From an uncultured Eubacteriales bacterium (GTDB taxonomy: Bacteria; Bacillota; Clostridia; Christensenellales; QALW01): DNA of 28,176 nt. The first letter of the stretch is position 1. The number at the start of each line of letters is the position of its first letter. The stretch is from the NCBI GenBank assembly GCA_900552055.1, contig URYI01000011.1, positions 1-28,176 on the forward strand, read 5' to 3'. This document shows positions 7,722 through 17,642 of the stretch, piece by piece. A program made the translations under genes and the position numbers. Under the pieces are notes generated by a model. It had not been told where the DNA came from and did not search any database. It worked only from the letters and a program-made list of their open reading frames with translations.

Positions 7722-8486
7722 ATGAGTATTCTTGAAGTAAACGGGCTGAAAAAAGTATATACTACCCGTTTGGGCGGCAGCAGGGTAGAGGCCCTGAAAA
7801 ATGTGAATTTCAGCGTGGAGAAGGGCGAGTATGTCGCAATAATGGGTGAATCGGGCTCAGGTAAAACCACTCTTTTAAATATCCTGGCGGCGCTGGACAA
7901 GCCGACAAATGGTTGGGTTAAATTAGACGATATGAATCTGGCGGATATAAAGGAGAGCACGGTTTCGGCTTTCAGGCGGGATAATCTGGGCTTTGTGTTT
8001 CAGGAATTTAATCTTCTGGACACCTTCACCATTGAGGATAATATATATCTGCCCCTTGTGCTTTCGGGCAAACCATATAAGGAAATGCATGCGCGGCTGA
8101 TGCCTATTGCTCAGACCCTGGGCATAACTGAAATCCTGAAAAAATATCCTTACGAGGTATCGGGCGGGCAGAAGCAGCGCGCGGCCGTGGCCCGTGCAAT
8201 AATTACCAATCCCAAGCTGATTCTTGCTGACGAGCCTACGGGTGCGCTGGATTCCAAAGCTACAGACGAATTGCTCCGCCTCTTTAGGGAAATCAATAAG
8301 AGCGGCCAGACTATTTTAATGGTTACGCATTCGGTCAGGGCCGCGAGCGTATCGGGCAGAGTGCTGTTTATTAAGGACGGCGAGGTTTTTCATCAGCTTT
8401 ACCGCGGACAGGATGATGATGAGCAATTTTACCAGCGGATAACCGATACCCTGACTCTGCTGGTGACAGGCGGTGAGAGAAGATGA
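7722..8486 (+). CDS. ABC transporter ATP-binding protein, peptide-resistance type (BceA-like)
   Basis: A 254-aa nucleotide-binding subunit. Walker A is GESGSGKTT (42-50), followed by a Q-loop in FVFQEFNLLD, the signature VSGGQKQR, Walker B LILADEPTGALD and the switch His in MVTHS. The N-terminus MSILEVNGLKKVYTTR is characteristic of the MacB/BceA group. An ATG at 7704 overlaps GGAGG; the ATG at 7722 lies 11 nt after it and gives the usual family start. The stop overlaps the permease start (ATGA at 8483). With that permease it should form the transporter that frees lipid-bound cell-wall precursors from peptide antibiotics. Confidence 0.92.
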   Translation: MSILEVNGLKKVYTTRLGGSRVEALKNVNFSVEKGEYVAIMGESGSGKTTLLNILAALDKPTNGWVKLDDMNLADIKESTVSAFRRDNLGFVFQEFNLLDTFTIEDNIYLPLVLSGKPYKEMHARLMPIAQTLGITEILKKYPYEVSGGQKQRAAVARAIITNPKLILADEPTGALDSKATDELLRLFREINKSGQTILMVTHSVRAASVSGRVLFIKDGEVFHQLYRGQDDDEQFYQRITDTLTLLVTGGERR

Positions 8487-10531
8487 AGGCGGGTTTTTAT
8501 CCCAGGCTGGCCCTGGACGGCATTAAAAAGAACAAACGGCTTTATCTGCCCTATGTGCTTATATGCATAGGCGTAATTATGATGTACTATATCGTCATGT
8601 TTCTTCAGTACACTGATGCCATTAATTATATGCCCGGTTCAGGCACAATAAGCGCCACATTGAATCTGGGCGGATGGGTAATTGCAATTTTTGCCTGCAT
8701 ATTTCTTTTTTATACTAATTCCTTTATAATAAGGCGCCGCAAAAAGGAATTTGGACTTTATAACATGCTGGGCATGGGCAAGCGAAATATAGGCCGAATT
8801 TTATTCTGGGAGACAGTAACTGTTTATATTATCACAGTGGGCCTGGGACTGGCTGCCGGCATTATACTTTCCAAGCTGGCCGAATTGGGGCTGGTAAATA
8901 TAATGCAGGCGGATATAACCTATGATATGTCGGTGTCATTTGAAGCGATTGGCATGACGGCTCTGGTTTTCGGCGTCATATTTATTCTGCTCTTCCTTAA
9001 CAGTTTAAGGCAGGTGCGGTTTTCTACGGCCATTTCTCTCATGCGAAGTGAAAATACCGGGGAAAAGCCGCCCAAAGGCAATTTTCTGCTTGGCCTACTT
9101 GGCCTTATACTTTTAGCCGGAGCGTATTATATAGCTGTTACCACCGAGGATCCAGTAACAGCGCTGGCGCTGTTTTTTGTAGCGGTTATAATGGTTATAA
9201 TCGGGACTTACATGCTTATGATTTCGGGCTCGGTAACTTTTTGCCGGCTGCTTCAGAAAAATAAGAAGTATTACTACAAGCCCAATCACTTTGTTTCGGT
9301 TTCCTCGATGGTTTACCGCATGAAACGCAACGGGGCGGGCCTGGCTTCCATCTGCGTTCTGGCTACTATGGTGCTGGTCATGCTCTCTTCTACAGCCAGC
9401 CTTTATTTCGGCGCAGAGGACGCTTTAAATGCCCGGTATCCGCGCGAAATTGTGCTGACGCTGCGCGCTGTGGATTCTTCCGGGATGGAGGATGAAAATA
9501 TTTCCGCGCTGCGTTCTGAGATAAATGAAGTAGCGCTTCAAAACAATGTTCAGCCCTCAAATATAAACGATTACCGCCTGACTTCCTTTGGGGGCATCCT
9601 TCAGGGGAACAGCGTTGAAACGGACCCTGATATAACGGACCAGATTGGCGCGCAGGCTTTGTTCAGCGCCGTCCAGTTTTATTTTATACCGCTGGACGAC
9701 TATAATTCCATGATGGGGGAGAATAAGACGCTTGAATCAGGGGAAGCGCTTATTTATACCAACCGCATTGATTATAATTATGACAGCATATCCTTTAATC
9801 ACGGGAACTCTTTCAGGATTAAAGAGCATATTGAGGATTTTTCGGGCAACGGGGAGGCGGCAGTCAATATGATTTCCAGCATTATGCTGGTTGTGCCTGA
9901 CGTCAGTTCCAGCCTTGCGGGTTTAGAGCAGTTTCTTAACCAAAAGGGCCAGGAACTTTCCAGAAACTGGTATTATGAATTTGATACCGGCGCCGAAGGG
10001 GACGGCCAGATAGCGCTGCGCGGCGCGCTGAGGGAGAGGCTTAATGAAATATTTGAAACTAACGATACTTTTTACAGCTTTACATGCAGCAGCCGCGAGG
10101 CTGAGACAGACAGCTTTTTCGCCACGTTTGGCAGCTTATTCTACTTAGGCATAATACTCAGCGCCGTATTTATTTCGGCCGCCGTGCTCATTATCTATTA
10201 TAAGCAGATATCCGAGGGCTACGAGGACCAGGCGCGCTTTAATATCATGCGCAAGGTGGGCATGACTAAAAAAGAGATCAGAAAAAGCATAAATTCCCAG
10301 CTGTTAACGGTATTTTTCCTGCCTCTGCTGGGCGCGGGACTGCATCTGGCCTTTGCCTTTCCCATCATAAGGAGGCTGCTGCTTCTGTTTAATCTAAACA
10401 ATGCGTCTCTCTTTGCTTTGACAACTGTTATAAGCTTTGTAGTTTTTGCCTTGTTCTATACGCTGGTATACCGCGCTACCTCCAACGCCTATTATAATAT
10501 TGTGAGCGGCGCCAGGGAGGAAAAGGGATGA
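8483..10531 (+). CDS. FtsX-like ABC permease, peptide-resistance/sensory type (BceB-like)
   Basis: 682 aa, the size expected for BceB-type permeases (about 650 aa). The N-terminus FYPRLALDGIKKNKRLYLPY and the motif RRRKKEFGLYNMLGMGKRNI match the family. About seven hydrophobic segments precede an external domain of about 230 residues (about 313-545), and three more follow, giving the usual ten-helix plan with the large domain between helices 7 and 8. That domain determines the peptide recognised and is too variable to predict from sequence. The start overlaps the ATPase stop, and its stop overlaps the next small gene, so translation is probably coupled across all three. Confidence 0.92.
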   Translation: MKAGFYPRLALDGIKKNKRLYLPYVLICIGVIMMYYIVMFLQYTDAINYMPGSGTISATLNLGGWVIAIFACIFLFYTNSFIIRRRKKEFGLYNMLGMGKRNIGRILFWETVTVYIITVGLGLAAGIILSKLAELGLVNIMQADITYDMSVSFEAIGMTALVFGVIFILLFLNSLRQVRFSTAISLMRSENTGEKPPKGNFLLGLLGLILLAGAYYIAVTTEDPVTALALFFVAVIMVIIGTYMLMISGSVTFCRLLQKNKKYYYKPNHFVSVSSMVYRMKRNGAGLASICVLATMVLVMLSSTASLYFGAEDALNARYPREIVLTLRAVDSSGMEDENISALRSEINEVALQNNVQPSNINDYRLTSFGGILQGNSVETDPDITDQIGAQALFSAVQFYFIPLDDYNSMMGENKTLESGEALIYTNRIDYNYDSISFNHGNSFRIKEHIEDFSGNGEAAVNMISSIMLVVPDVSSSLAGLEQFLNQKGQELSRNWYYEFDTGAEGDGQIALRGALRERLNEIFETNDTFYSFTCSSREAETDSFFATFGSLFYLGIILSAVFISAAVLIIYYKQISEGYEDQARFNIMRKVGMTKKEIRKSINSQLLTVFFLPLLGAGLHLAFAFPIIRRLLLLFNLNNASLFALTTVISFVVFALFYTLVYRATSNAYYNIVSGAREEKG

Positions 10532-10746
10532 ATAATAACCTTCCTCTGTGCGGCCCGCCCGGCGGAAAGCTAAAAGCGCCCGGCATTAAAGGCGCTCTGC
10601 GCAGAGGGGTCTCTAAGGGGGCGGCATGGCTGACGGCGCTGCTGCTGGGGATACTGCTTATCCCGGCGGCGGTTTGCCTGGGCGCGATAGGTATATTTTG
10701 TTGGTTGCTGGAGTTTATCCTAAATAAATTTTTTAAGCGTAACTAA
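10528..10746 (+). CDS. Small one-helix membrane protein coupled to the Bce-type permease
   Basis: A 72-aa product that I do not recognise. The ATG overlaps the permease stop (ATGA) and GGGAGG lies just upstream, so it is almost certainly translated. The first ~33 residues are rich in Pro, Gly, Lys and Arg (GPPGGKLKAPG, RRGVSKGAA), then a hydrophobic stretch (about 34-62: WLTALLLGILLIPAAVC and onward) and a basic end NKFFKRN. No catalytic motif is visible. The position as last gene of the transport operon, before a strong terminator, suggests an accessory subunit or a small regulator of the transporter; this is inference. Confidence 0.7.
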   Translation: MNNNLPLCGPPGGKLKAPGIKGALRRGVSKGAAWLTALLLGILLIPAAVCLGAIGIFCWLLEFILNKFFKRN

Positions 10747-11275
10747 TCAAAATGCGCTAAAGCCAATTTCTTTGCTTTATCTTAAGCTGGTTGGCAGGAA
10801 AATGCGTATGTATTGCGTTAAAATAAGCAAAATTGCCGGACAGGGTTCAGAGCCGGCGGTTCAGGTCCGCGGGAAGAAAGGTATTCCTGCGGACTTTTTA
10901 TATATAACTGTACAGTGCTGCGCCTATAGCTTTTTTGCGCGTTTTGTGCTATATTATATCTGACCGTTAGTGTATAAGGGATAACGCGCCCTGCAAATCC
11001 GCCTGCTTTCTGCGTTATATTCAGCAGGGCGCTTAGGTGTGCATTTTTATCTGCCTTGAAAACAGTGGGGGCACTGGCCGAGGCCGCAGAGGCAAAGTAA
11101 TATGATTTATGCTCCTTAAAGACTTCTGGATGGCATGCGCTGGGGGTGTAAGAAGCTGAATAGAGTTCAGGCGGCACGGCAGCAAGGATACTTCAGATTC
11201 TGGAAATTGCCTTATCTTTTGTATGCTAAAGACGCAGTTCTTAAGCGCTAAGCTTTGAGGTATGTGGATATTTGT
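10747..11275. other. Intergenic region between the transporter operon and the helicase
   Basis: About 530 bp without a supported gene. It contains the terminator at 10865-10899 and a second inverted repeat, GCGCCCTGC (10986-10994) with GCAGGGCGC (11024-11032), whose 29-nt loop and lack of a uridine run make its role unclear. A 63-codon frame at 10772-10963 crosses the terminator and is rejected. No convincing promoter for the helicase could be identified. Confidence 0.6.
10865..10899 (+). terminator. Rho-independent terminator of the peptide-resistance operon
   Basis: GTCCGCGGGAA (10865-10875) pairs with TTCCTGCGGAC (10884-10894), 11 bp with one G-U, around an 8-nt loop, followed by TTTTT (10895-10899). 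Confidence 0.88.
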
Positions 11276-13684
11276 ATGGATAAACAGGAAAACAAAGAGA
11301 CTGTTAGTGCTCTTGATAAAGAGAATAAGCAGCGCTGCGCGGAAAAGCCGGTTAAAAAGCTGTCTGTACGCGAATTGTGCGAATACTGTCTTACAAAAGG
11401 CGACCTTTCGCCCGCAGGCGGGAGCATTTCCGCCTTGTGGGAGGGTACGCGCGTGCATAAAATAGTGCAGGCGCGCTATTTAAAAAAGCATGAGGATTAT
11501 AAAAGTGAGCTGAGCCTGAGTATAGACATTCCAAGAGAAAGCTATATGCTTCGCCTGGGAGGCAGGGCGGACGGTTTTTATACCGATAACGGCCTGGCCT
11601 GCGTGCACGAGATAAAATCGACGGTCTGCTCTCTGGCGGATATTAACGAAGGCTTTAACGAGGTATATAACGCTCAGCTGTATGTGTATGCCTATATCTA
11701 TGCGCGCCAAAACGGCCTGCCCCAAATAAAGACCCGCATAAGCTATCATCCCTATTCGGGGCGGGGTGAAAAGGCGTTTGAGCGCATTTGGACATTTAAC
11801 GAACTGGAAAAATTTTTCAATCTATTAATTGAGGATTATCTGAAGATTTCAGATATTATAATGACTCATCTTATAAGCCGGGACAGGGAACTGGAGAAGC
11901 TTAAATTTCCCTTTAACAGCTACAGGCCCAGCCAGAGAGAGCTTACGAGCCAGGTATATACTGCGCTTAAGCAGGGCAATACCTTGTTTGTTGAAGCGCC
12001 CACGGGCACGGGCAAAACCATCGCCACTCTTTTTCCGGCGCTTAAGGCTATGGGCAGGGGTATATGTGATAAGATATTTTATCTCACTGCCAAAAACCAG
12101 ACGGGCAAGGTGGCCGAGGATACCCTTGAACGTCTTAAAGGCAACGGTTTGCCCCTCAAGAGCATTTTTATAACTGCCAAGGATAAGATGTGTCTGCTCA
12201 AAAGCCGGAACTGCTCGCCCGTTTACTGCGAATACTGCCGGGATTATTTTACCCGGCTGCATGCGAGCATGCCCGAATTGCTCAAGCATAACAGCTTTAC
12301 CTATAAATTCCTGCGAGAGGCGGGCAGGAAGTATAATATATGTCCTTTTGAACTGTCTTTGACTTTAAGCGAGTACTGCGACGTTATTATCTGCGACTAT
12401 AATTACGTTTTTAATCCTTCAGCCAGGCTGAAACGGTATTTTGGGGAGGAGAAGGGCAAATACGCCTTTTTAATTGATGAAGCGCATAATCTTGTAGAGC
12501 GGGCTAGGGATATGTTCAGCGCGTCCATGTCCCGCGCTAAATTGCAGCGGGCAATTCAGGCGCTGAACGGAACGCTGCCCAGAGTAAAAAAGGGCGTTGA
12601 GGGGATAATCTCCGCACTGGACGCCGTTTCTGCTCAGTCAAACGAGCAGGCGTTTCTGCTTTCGCCGCCTCAGGCTTTATATAATTCCTGTCTGATCTGC
12701 CTTGAAATAATAGACGGCCTTAATGAGAGCGAGAGGCCGCTGCTGCCGCCCGAAACGGGGGAATTGGTGCTTTCGCTTCTGGATTATACTACTGTCAGCG
12801 GCTATTACAGTGAGGAATACCATACCTGCTATGCCAAGCGGGAAAGCGCTCCAAAAGAGGATTTTTCGGTTAATCTGCTTTGTCTGCAGCCTTCGGCTTA
12901 TGTGCGCATGGGCCTGAATTACGCACGGGGTTCGGTGCTATTTTCGGCTACTCTTACTCCTCATGAGTATTATCTGAATAATCTGGGAGCGGACGAAAAG
13001 ACCTATTATTTTGCGCTGGAGCCGCCCTTTGACCCGGATAATATGCTGGTGATAGCGGAGGACAGAATAACTACGACTTATTCTGCCCGGCAGAGGACGT
13101 GCCCTGAGATTACCAAGCTTATTCATGATGCGGTAAGCGTGCAGCCGGGGAATTATCTTGTGTTTTTTCCTTCTTACGCTTATTTGGACGCCGTCCTGCA
13201 GCTTTACATTTCCAGATATAAAGAAAAGCCCCTGGTGCATACTCCGGGAATGTCTAAAAAAGACAAAGATGCTTTTCTTAAGGCTTTTGATAATACTCAA
13301 AATCCCGTGCTGGGGTTTTCGGTATTGGGCGGGCATTTTGGGGAAGGCATAGATTTGCCGGGGAAGCGCCTGCTGGGTGCGGTAATAGTGGGCGTAGGGC
13401 TGCCTCAGCTCTGCTTGGAGCGCAATCTTATTCAAAAGTATTTTTCTGAGCAGTATATGGATGGATATGCTTACGCTTATATTTTTCCCGGATTAAACAG
13501 GGTGCTTCAGGCGGCCGGAAGGGTTATACGCACCGCTCAGGACAGGGGAATAGTCCTGCTTATAGATGAGAGGTTTGCCCGCCCGCCGTATAACGAACTG
13601 ATGCCTGAGCATTGGAATGTGCGTTACGCCTCCCAGGAGGATTTAAGTGTTACCGAAATGATAGAGGAATTTTGGGAGGACTAA
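11276..13684 (+). CDS. PD-(D/E)XK nuclease - XPD/DinG-like DNA helicase fusion
   Basis: About 802 aa from ATG 11276. An upstream TTG (11255) and GTG (11264) are in frame and neither has a clearly better ribosome binding site, so the start is uncertain. The N-terminal ~200 residues form a RecB/Cas4-type nuclease: His61, Asp99 in GGRADG, Glu112-x-Lys114 in HEIKST, and Gln134 in AQLYVYAYIYA. Then a superfamily 2 helicase: Walker A EAPTGTGKT (about 241-249), four Cys suited to a 4Fe-4S cluster (about 306, 318, 321, 356), DEAH (401-404), and C-terminal motifs FSATLTP, GHFGEGIDLPG and QAAGRVIRT. XPD/DinG enzymes unwind DNA 5'-3'. Such nuclease fusions are known in Firmicutes and are taken to act in repair; a role in defence cannot be excluded. 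Standing alone between two operons. Confidence 0.88.
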   Translation: MDKQENKETVSALDKENKQRCAEKPVKKLSVRELCEYCLTKGDLSPAGGSISALWEGTRVHKIVQARYLKKHEDYKSELSLSIDIPRESYMLRLGGRADGFYTDNGLACVHEIKSTVCSLADINEGFNEVYNAQLYVYAYIYARQNGLPQIKTRISYHPYSGRGEKAFERIWTFNELEKFFNLLIEDYLKISDIIMTHLISRDRELEKLKFPFNSYRPSQRELTSQVYTALKQGNTLFVEAPTGTGKTIATLFPALKAMGRGICDKIFYLTAKNQTGKVAEDTLERLKGNGLPLKSIFITAKDKMCLLKSRNCSPVYCEYCRDYFTRLHASMPELLKHNSFTYKFLREAGRKYNICPFELSLTLSEYCDVIICDYNYVFNPSARLKRYFGEEKGKYAFLIDEAHNLVERARDMFSASMSRAKLQRAIQALNGTLPRVKKGVEGIISALDAVSAQSNEQAFLLSPPQALYNSCLICLEIIDGLNESERPLLPPETGELVLSLLDYTTVSGYYSEEYHTCYAKRESAPKEDFSVNLLCLQPSAYVRMGLNYARGSVLFSATLTPHEYYLNNLGADEKTYYFALEPPFDPDNMLVIAEDRITTTYSARQRTCPEITKLIHDAVSVQPGNYLVFFPSYAYLDAVLQLYISRYKEKPLVHTPGMSKKDKDAFLKAFDNTQNPVLGFSVLGGHFGEGIDLPGKRLLGAVIVGVGLPQLCLERNLIQKYFSEQYMDGYAYAYIFPGLNRVLQAAGRVIRTAQDRGIVLLIDERFARPPYNELMPEHWNVRYASQEDLSVTEMIEEFWED

Positions 13685-14000
13685 TCTGTTTTGGCAGTTT
13701 GCTTATTTAAAAGCTGCTTGCCCGGCGTCCTTTAAGCAGGTCGGAGGGTTAGAGGCTTCGGCGGCTCGTACAGGGGCGCGGGCGGGGTTATATTAACGGC
13801 CCTGCCTCAGGCAGGGCCAGGGCGCGGAGTTGAGAATGTTTTTAGAGGCGAAAGATTTATAATATAATCTCAGTTTTTGAACCGATAAAGTAGGCGCGCC
13901 CTCCTTTAAAGGGCGGGGCGCCCCTGCGCCGCTTGTTGGCATATAAAAAAGCGGCTGAAAAATAAATATAAAAATTATAAATATACGTTCTAATTATTTG
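13685..14000. other. Intergenic region between the helicase and the leu promoter
   Basis: A GC-rich stretch with no supported gene. It holds a perfect hairpin GGCCCTGCC-TCA-GGCAGGGCC (13798-13818) without a uridine run, a bulged GC-rich inverted repeat near 13892-13923, and GCCGCTT/AAGCGGC (13928-13934 with 13949-13955). These may help to end helicase transcription, but none is a standard terminator. Confidence 0.5.
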
Positions 14001-14029
14001 TTGACAGCGCCGCTTGAATTTAATATAAT
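14001..14029 (+). promoter_or_regulatory. Consensus sigma-A promoter of the leucine operon
   Basis: TTGACA (14001-14006), exactly 17 bp, TATAAT (14024-14029): a perfect housekeeping promoter. Transcription should begin near 14036, immediately before the T-box leader, so the leader rather than initiation probably sets expression. Confidence 0.93.
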
Positions 14030-14040
14030 ATAAAAAAGCA

Positions 14041-14312
14041 AATGCGATGATGCGGATTTATATCAGTTTGATTCCAAGGCAGAGAGTTCCCGTTTGGTGC
14101 GAGGGAACGGGAAAAGGATTGATATTTCTCACCGCGGAGCGGCCGGCTGAAAGGGCGCCTGCCTCAGTAGGTACGGACGGAATAGCCCGCCGTTAAAAGG
14201 GAGCGGATATGTTAGTATCCGGCAAAGTGGGGCATATTTATGCCCAATAAGAGTGGTACCGCGGAATCAGCCCTTCGTCTCTTTAAATGAGAAAAGGGCT
14301 GTTATTGTTTTA
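14041..14312 (+). promoter_or_regulatory. T-box leader (tRNA-Leu sensing) of the leu operon
   Basis: The T-box core GAGTGGTACCGCGG is at 14251-14264. Stem I shows the AGAGAG bulge motif (about 14081-14086), a distal GGTGCGAG loop (14096-14103) and a specifier loop closed by GCGG/CCGC with the specifier CTC (14128-14130) followed by A. CUC is a leucine codon and matches the downstream leuA. The UGGU of the T-box pairs with an ACCA tRNA end, which suits the A discriminator of tRNA-Leu. The terminator is AGCCCTT (14269-14275), TCTC / GAGA, AAGGGCT (14294-14300), then a T-rich run to 14312. Uncharged tRNA-Leu should favour the antiterminator and readthrough. Confidence 0.95.
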
Positions 14313-14327
14313 TAGGAGGTATCATTT

Positions 14328-15869
14328 ATGCAGCAAAGAAAAATCAAATTTTTGGACACAACCTTGAGAGACGGCGAGCAGACGCCCGGAGTCAATCTTA
14401 ACCTTCAGGATAAGCTCCGTCTGGCCAGAGAACTGGACGATATGCGCATAGACGTTATTGAAGCGGGCTTTGCCGGTTCGTCAGAGGGAGATTTTGAAGC
14501 GGTTTCCGCCATAGCTAAGGAAATGAAATATTCGGCTGTGGCATCTCTTTCGCGCGCAGTGGAAAAGGATATCATAATGTCCGCGCGCGCAGTTGAAAAG
14601 GCTGTGCATCCCGTTATACATACCTTTATCGCCACCAGTGAAATACATATGAAGAATAAGCTCAGAATGACTCCTGAGCAGGTTTATGACGCCGCTCTCT
14701 CGGCCGTCCGCCTGGCTAAAAAATATTCTCCCGTTGTAGAATTCAGCTGTGAGGACGCCACCCGCACAGATAAGCAGTTCCTCTATAAAATCCTTGAGGG
14801 AGTTATAGAGGAGGGAGCAACCGTAGTCAACATTCCCGATACAGTAGGCTATATCCTGCCTGCAGAATATTTTCAGCTTATACAGGATATAAAAAAGAAT
14901 GTTAAGAATATAAAACTGGCTGAAATCAGCGTACACTGCCATGACGACCTGGGCAACGCGGTGGCCAATTCAATTTCGGGAGTTATGGCGGGCGCCAGCT
15001 TTGTTGAGGGAACGATAAACGGAATAGGGGAGCGTGCGGGCAACGCGGCGCTTGAGGAAGTTATGATGAATCTTTATACGCGCCGGGATTATCTTAATTG
15101 CTATTTTGACGCCGATACCCATAAATTATACCGTCTTTCCAAAATAGTGGGCAATATAACCAATATCCATACGCCTGCCAATAAGGCGGTAGTAGGGGAC
15201 AACGCCTTTACTCATCAGTCGGGCATACATCAGCACGGCGTACTGGCCGACCGTTCCACTTACGAAATAATGTCTCCGGCTGATATAGGGGCTCCGTCAG
15301 GAGCGATAGTATTAGGCAAGCTTTCGGGCAAGCACGCGCTGGAGGAGCGCTTGGGCGAATTGGGCTTCCATTTAAATGCGCAGCAGCTGGATGAAGCTTT
15401 CAGGAAATTTAAAGATATAGCCGACCGCAAGCGCGAGGTGACTAATAAGGACCTTATAGCCATAGCCAACCTTAAAGCGGGCGAGGTCCCTTCCATCTAT
15501 AATGTTAAATCCTTTAGGATATACAGCGGCAACGGAATAGATGCCATAGCCAATCTGGTCCTGGAGAGGGACGGGCAGAACCTTGTGGCGGAGGCCACAG
15601 GCTCAGGTCCGGTTGACGCAGCTTTTAAGGCTATCGACCAGATAGTAGACCTTAATATAACCCTTCAGAGCTATGATATTAAGGCTGTTACCAGCGGCAA
15701 GGATGCATTAGGCGAAGTGAGCGTTATAATTAGGAAGGACAACGAGGTTTACAGGGGCCGCGCTGTATCCACCGACATAATCGAATCCAGTATTCTTGCC
15801 TATATTGCGGCGGTAAACAGGCTGATTTTTGAAATTGAGCCGGTAGCGGAAGCAAAGGAGGCAAAATAA
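14328..15869 (+). CDS. leuA: 2-isopropylmalate synthase
   Basis: 513 aa, full length. It condenses acetyl-CoA with 2-oxoisovalerate, the first committed step of leucine synthesis. The N-terminal TIM-barrel domain has [14 protein letters not shown] with the metal-binding Asp and Arg, the His pair in [14 protein letters not shown] and the [13 protein letters not shown] motif. The C-terminal ~130 residues (from about [17 protein letters not shown]) are the LeuA regulatory domain that binds leucine for feedback inhibition. AGGAGG (14314-14319) lies 8 nt before the ATG, directly after the T-box terminator. First gene of leuACDB-rlmD. Confidence 0.97.
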   Translation: MQQRKIKFLDTTLRDGEQTPGVNLNLQDKLRLARELDDMRIDVIEAGFAGSSEGDFEAVSAIAKEMKYSAVASLSRAVEKDIIMSARAVEKAVHPVIHTFIATSEIHMKNKLRMTPEQVYDAALSAVRLAKKYSPVVEFSCEDATRTDKQFLYKILEGVIEEGATVVNIPDTVGYILPAEYFQLIQDIKKNVKNIKLAEISVHCHDDLGNAVANSISGVMAGASFVEGTINGIGERAGNAALEEVMMNLYTRRDYLNCYFDADTHKLYRLSKIVGNITNIHTPANKAVVGDNAFTHQSGIHQHGVLADRSTYEIMSPADIGAPSGAIVLGKLSGKHALEERLGELGFHLNAQQLDEAFRKFKDIADRKREVTNKDLIAIANLKAGEVPSIYNVKSFRIYSGNGIDAIANLVLERDGQNLVAEATGSGPVDAAFKAIDQIVDLNITLQSYDIKAVTSGKDALGEVSVIIRKDNEVYRGRAVSTDIIESSILAYIAAVNRLIFEIEPVAEAKEAK

Positions 15870-15871
15870 AT

Positions 15872-17128
15872 ATGGGAAGCACTATGACGCAGAAACTGCT
15901 TGCGGCCAAATGCGGCCAAAATGAGGTCAGGCCGGGCCAGCTGGTTATGTGCAATCTGGATATGGTTCTGGGCAATGATATAACGGCGCCTGTGGCTATA
16001 CGTGAATTTGAGCGCCTGAACAGGCAGGATGTATTTAATAAGCATAAAATTGCGCTTGTGCCCGATCATTTTGTGCCTAATAAGGATATAAAGAGTGCTC
16101 AGCAGGCGGCGGTCATGAGGGAGTTTGCGCGCAGAATGGAGATAGAAAACTATTTTGAGACGGGTCGCGCAGGCATAGAGCACGCGCTTTTGCCTGAATT
16201 AGGACTGGTGACGGCAGGGGATTGCGTGATAGGCGCAGATTCGCATACCTGCACTTACGGCGCGCTGGGAGCGTTTTCTACGGGCGTAGGCTCGACGGAC
16301 ATGGCTTGCGCAATGGCTGTTGGAAAGACGTGGTTTAAAGTTCCTCAGGCTATTAAGGTGCGCCTAAAGGGTAAATTGGCTCCATATGTTACTGGAAAGG
16401 ACGTAATTCTAAGCCTTATAGGCCTGATAGGAGTGGACGGCGCGCTCTATAAATCGCTTGAATTTTGCGGGGATATAGGAGAGATAAGCATGGACGGCCG
16501 TTTTGCAATATGCAATATGGCTGTAGAGGCGGGAGCCAAAAACGGCATCTTTGAAGTGGATGAAAGGACCCTTAAATATCTTAAAGAGCATAACGCTAAA
16601 GAACCGGTTATATTCAGTGCGGATGAGGACGCCCAGTATGAGCGGGTCATAGAAATGGATTTAAATAAAATTCCTCTTACCGTGGCCTATCCCAGCCTGC
16701 CTGAAAATACCCATCCGGCTCAGGAGGGCGCGGATATAAAAATAGACCAGGTGGTTATAGGCTCATGCACCAACGGCCGCATGGAGGATATGCGGGCGGC
16801 TGCCGAGATTCTAAAGGGCAGAAAAGTGCATGACAGCGTGCGCTGCATAATAATCCCTGCTACGCAGAATATATGGCTGCAATGCTCGCAGGAGGGTTTA
16901 TTTGATATTTTTGCAGAAGCGGGCTGCGTTGTGAGTACGCCCACCTGCGGTCCCTGCCTGGGCGGATATATGGGTATCCTGGCTGAAGGGGAACGCGCTG
17001 TCAGCACTACCAACCGGAATTTTGTCGGAAGAATGGGACATGTAAAGAGCGAGGTATATCTTTCAGGCCCGTATGTGGCTGCGGCCAGCGCTGTGCGCGG
17101 ATATATTTCTACGCCTGACATGCTCTAA
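15872..17128 (+). CDS. leuC: 3-isopropylmalate dehydratase, large subunit
   Basis: 418 aa, the shorter HacA-type large subunit found in many anaerobes and archaea rather than the ~470-aa enterobacterial form. It isomerises 2- to 3-isopropylmalate together with LeuD and holds a 4Fe-4S cluster through Cys299 (GSCTNGR), Cys359 and Cys362 (TCGPCLGG). The start [11 protein letters not shown] is typical, with AAAGGAGG about 10 nt upstream; only 2 nt separate it from the leuA stop. The motif [21 protein letters not shown] is intact. Confidence 0.97.
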   Translation: MGSTMTQKLLAAKCGQNEVRPGQLVMCNLDMVLGNDITAPVAIREFERLNRQDVFNKHKIALVPDHFVPNKDIKSAQQAAVMREFARRMEIENYFETGRAGIEHALLPELGLVTAGDCVIGADSHTCTYGALGAFSTGVGSTDMACAMAVGKTWFKVPQAIKVRLKGKLAPYVTGKDVILSLIGLIGVDGALYKSLEFCGDIGEISMDGRFAICNMAVEAGAKNGIFEVDERTLKYLKEHNAKEPVIFSADEDAQYERVIEMDLNKIPLTVAYPSLPENTHPAQEGADIKIDQVVIGSCTNGRMEDMRAAAEILKGRKVHDSVRCIIIPATQNIWLQCSQEGLFDIFAEAGCVVSTPTCGPCLGGYMGILAEGERAVSTTNRNFVGRMGHVKSEVYLSGPYVAAASAVRGYISTPDML

Positions 17129-17144
17129 CAAGGAGGCGGTTTAA

Positions 17145-17642
17145 ATGAATATGCATATTGAGGGCAGGGCCCATAAATACGGCGACAATGTAGATACTGA
17201 CGTCATAATTCCTGCGCGGTATCTTAATATAGCCGATAAAAAAGAATTAGCTTCTCATGCTATGGAGGATATAGACGGTGAATTTATAAATAAGGTTAAA
17301 CCGGGAGATATAATGCTGGCGGGCGAAAATTTCGGCTGCGGCTCTTCACGCGAGCACGCGCCTATGGTGCTGAAGGAAAGCGGCATAGCCTGCATTATTG
17401 CTTCCAGCTTTGCCAGGATTTTTTACCGCAACGCCATAAATATAGGTCTGCCCATAATTGAATGCGGACAGGCTGCAAAGGAAGCTCAGGCGGGGCATAT
17501 TATAGATGTGGATTTTGAAAAGGGAATTATTATTAATAAAACGCTTAACAGAGAATATGCCTTTGAGCCCATGCCTGATTTTATACGCAATATAATGGAG
17601 TCGGGCGGCCTTATTCAGTGTATAAGGGAAGGTAAGATATGA
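17145..17642 (+). CDS. leuD: 3-isopropylmalate dehydratase, small subunit
   Basis: 165 aa, the short swivel-domain form that pairs with HacA-type LeuC. Diagnostic motifs are [17 protein letters not shown] (12-28) and the substrate-binding loop [13 protein letters not shown], then [24 protein letters not shown] precedes the ATG. The last codons overlap the leuB start (ATGA at 17639), so the two are translationally coupled. Confidence 0.96.
   Translation: MNMHIEGRAHKYGDNVDTDVIIPARYLNIADKKELASHAMEDIDGEFINKVKPGDIMLAGENFGCGSSREHAPMVLKESGIACIIASSFARIFYRNAINIGLPIIECGQAAKEAQAGHIIDVDFEKGIIINKTLNREYAFEPMPDFIRNIMESGGLIQCIREGKI

Noticed and set aside
10772..10963. 63-codon plus-strand frame after the small membrane protein
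   Set aside because: It runs straight through the strong terminator at 10865-10899 and has no good ribosome binding site.
13798..13818. Perfect 9-bp GC hairpin after the helicase as a rho-independent terminator
   Set aside because: No uridine run follows on either strand, so I list it only as a hairpin in the intergenic region.
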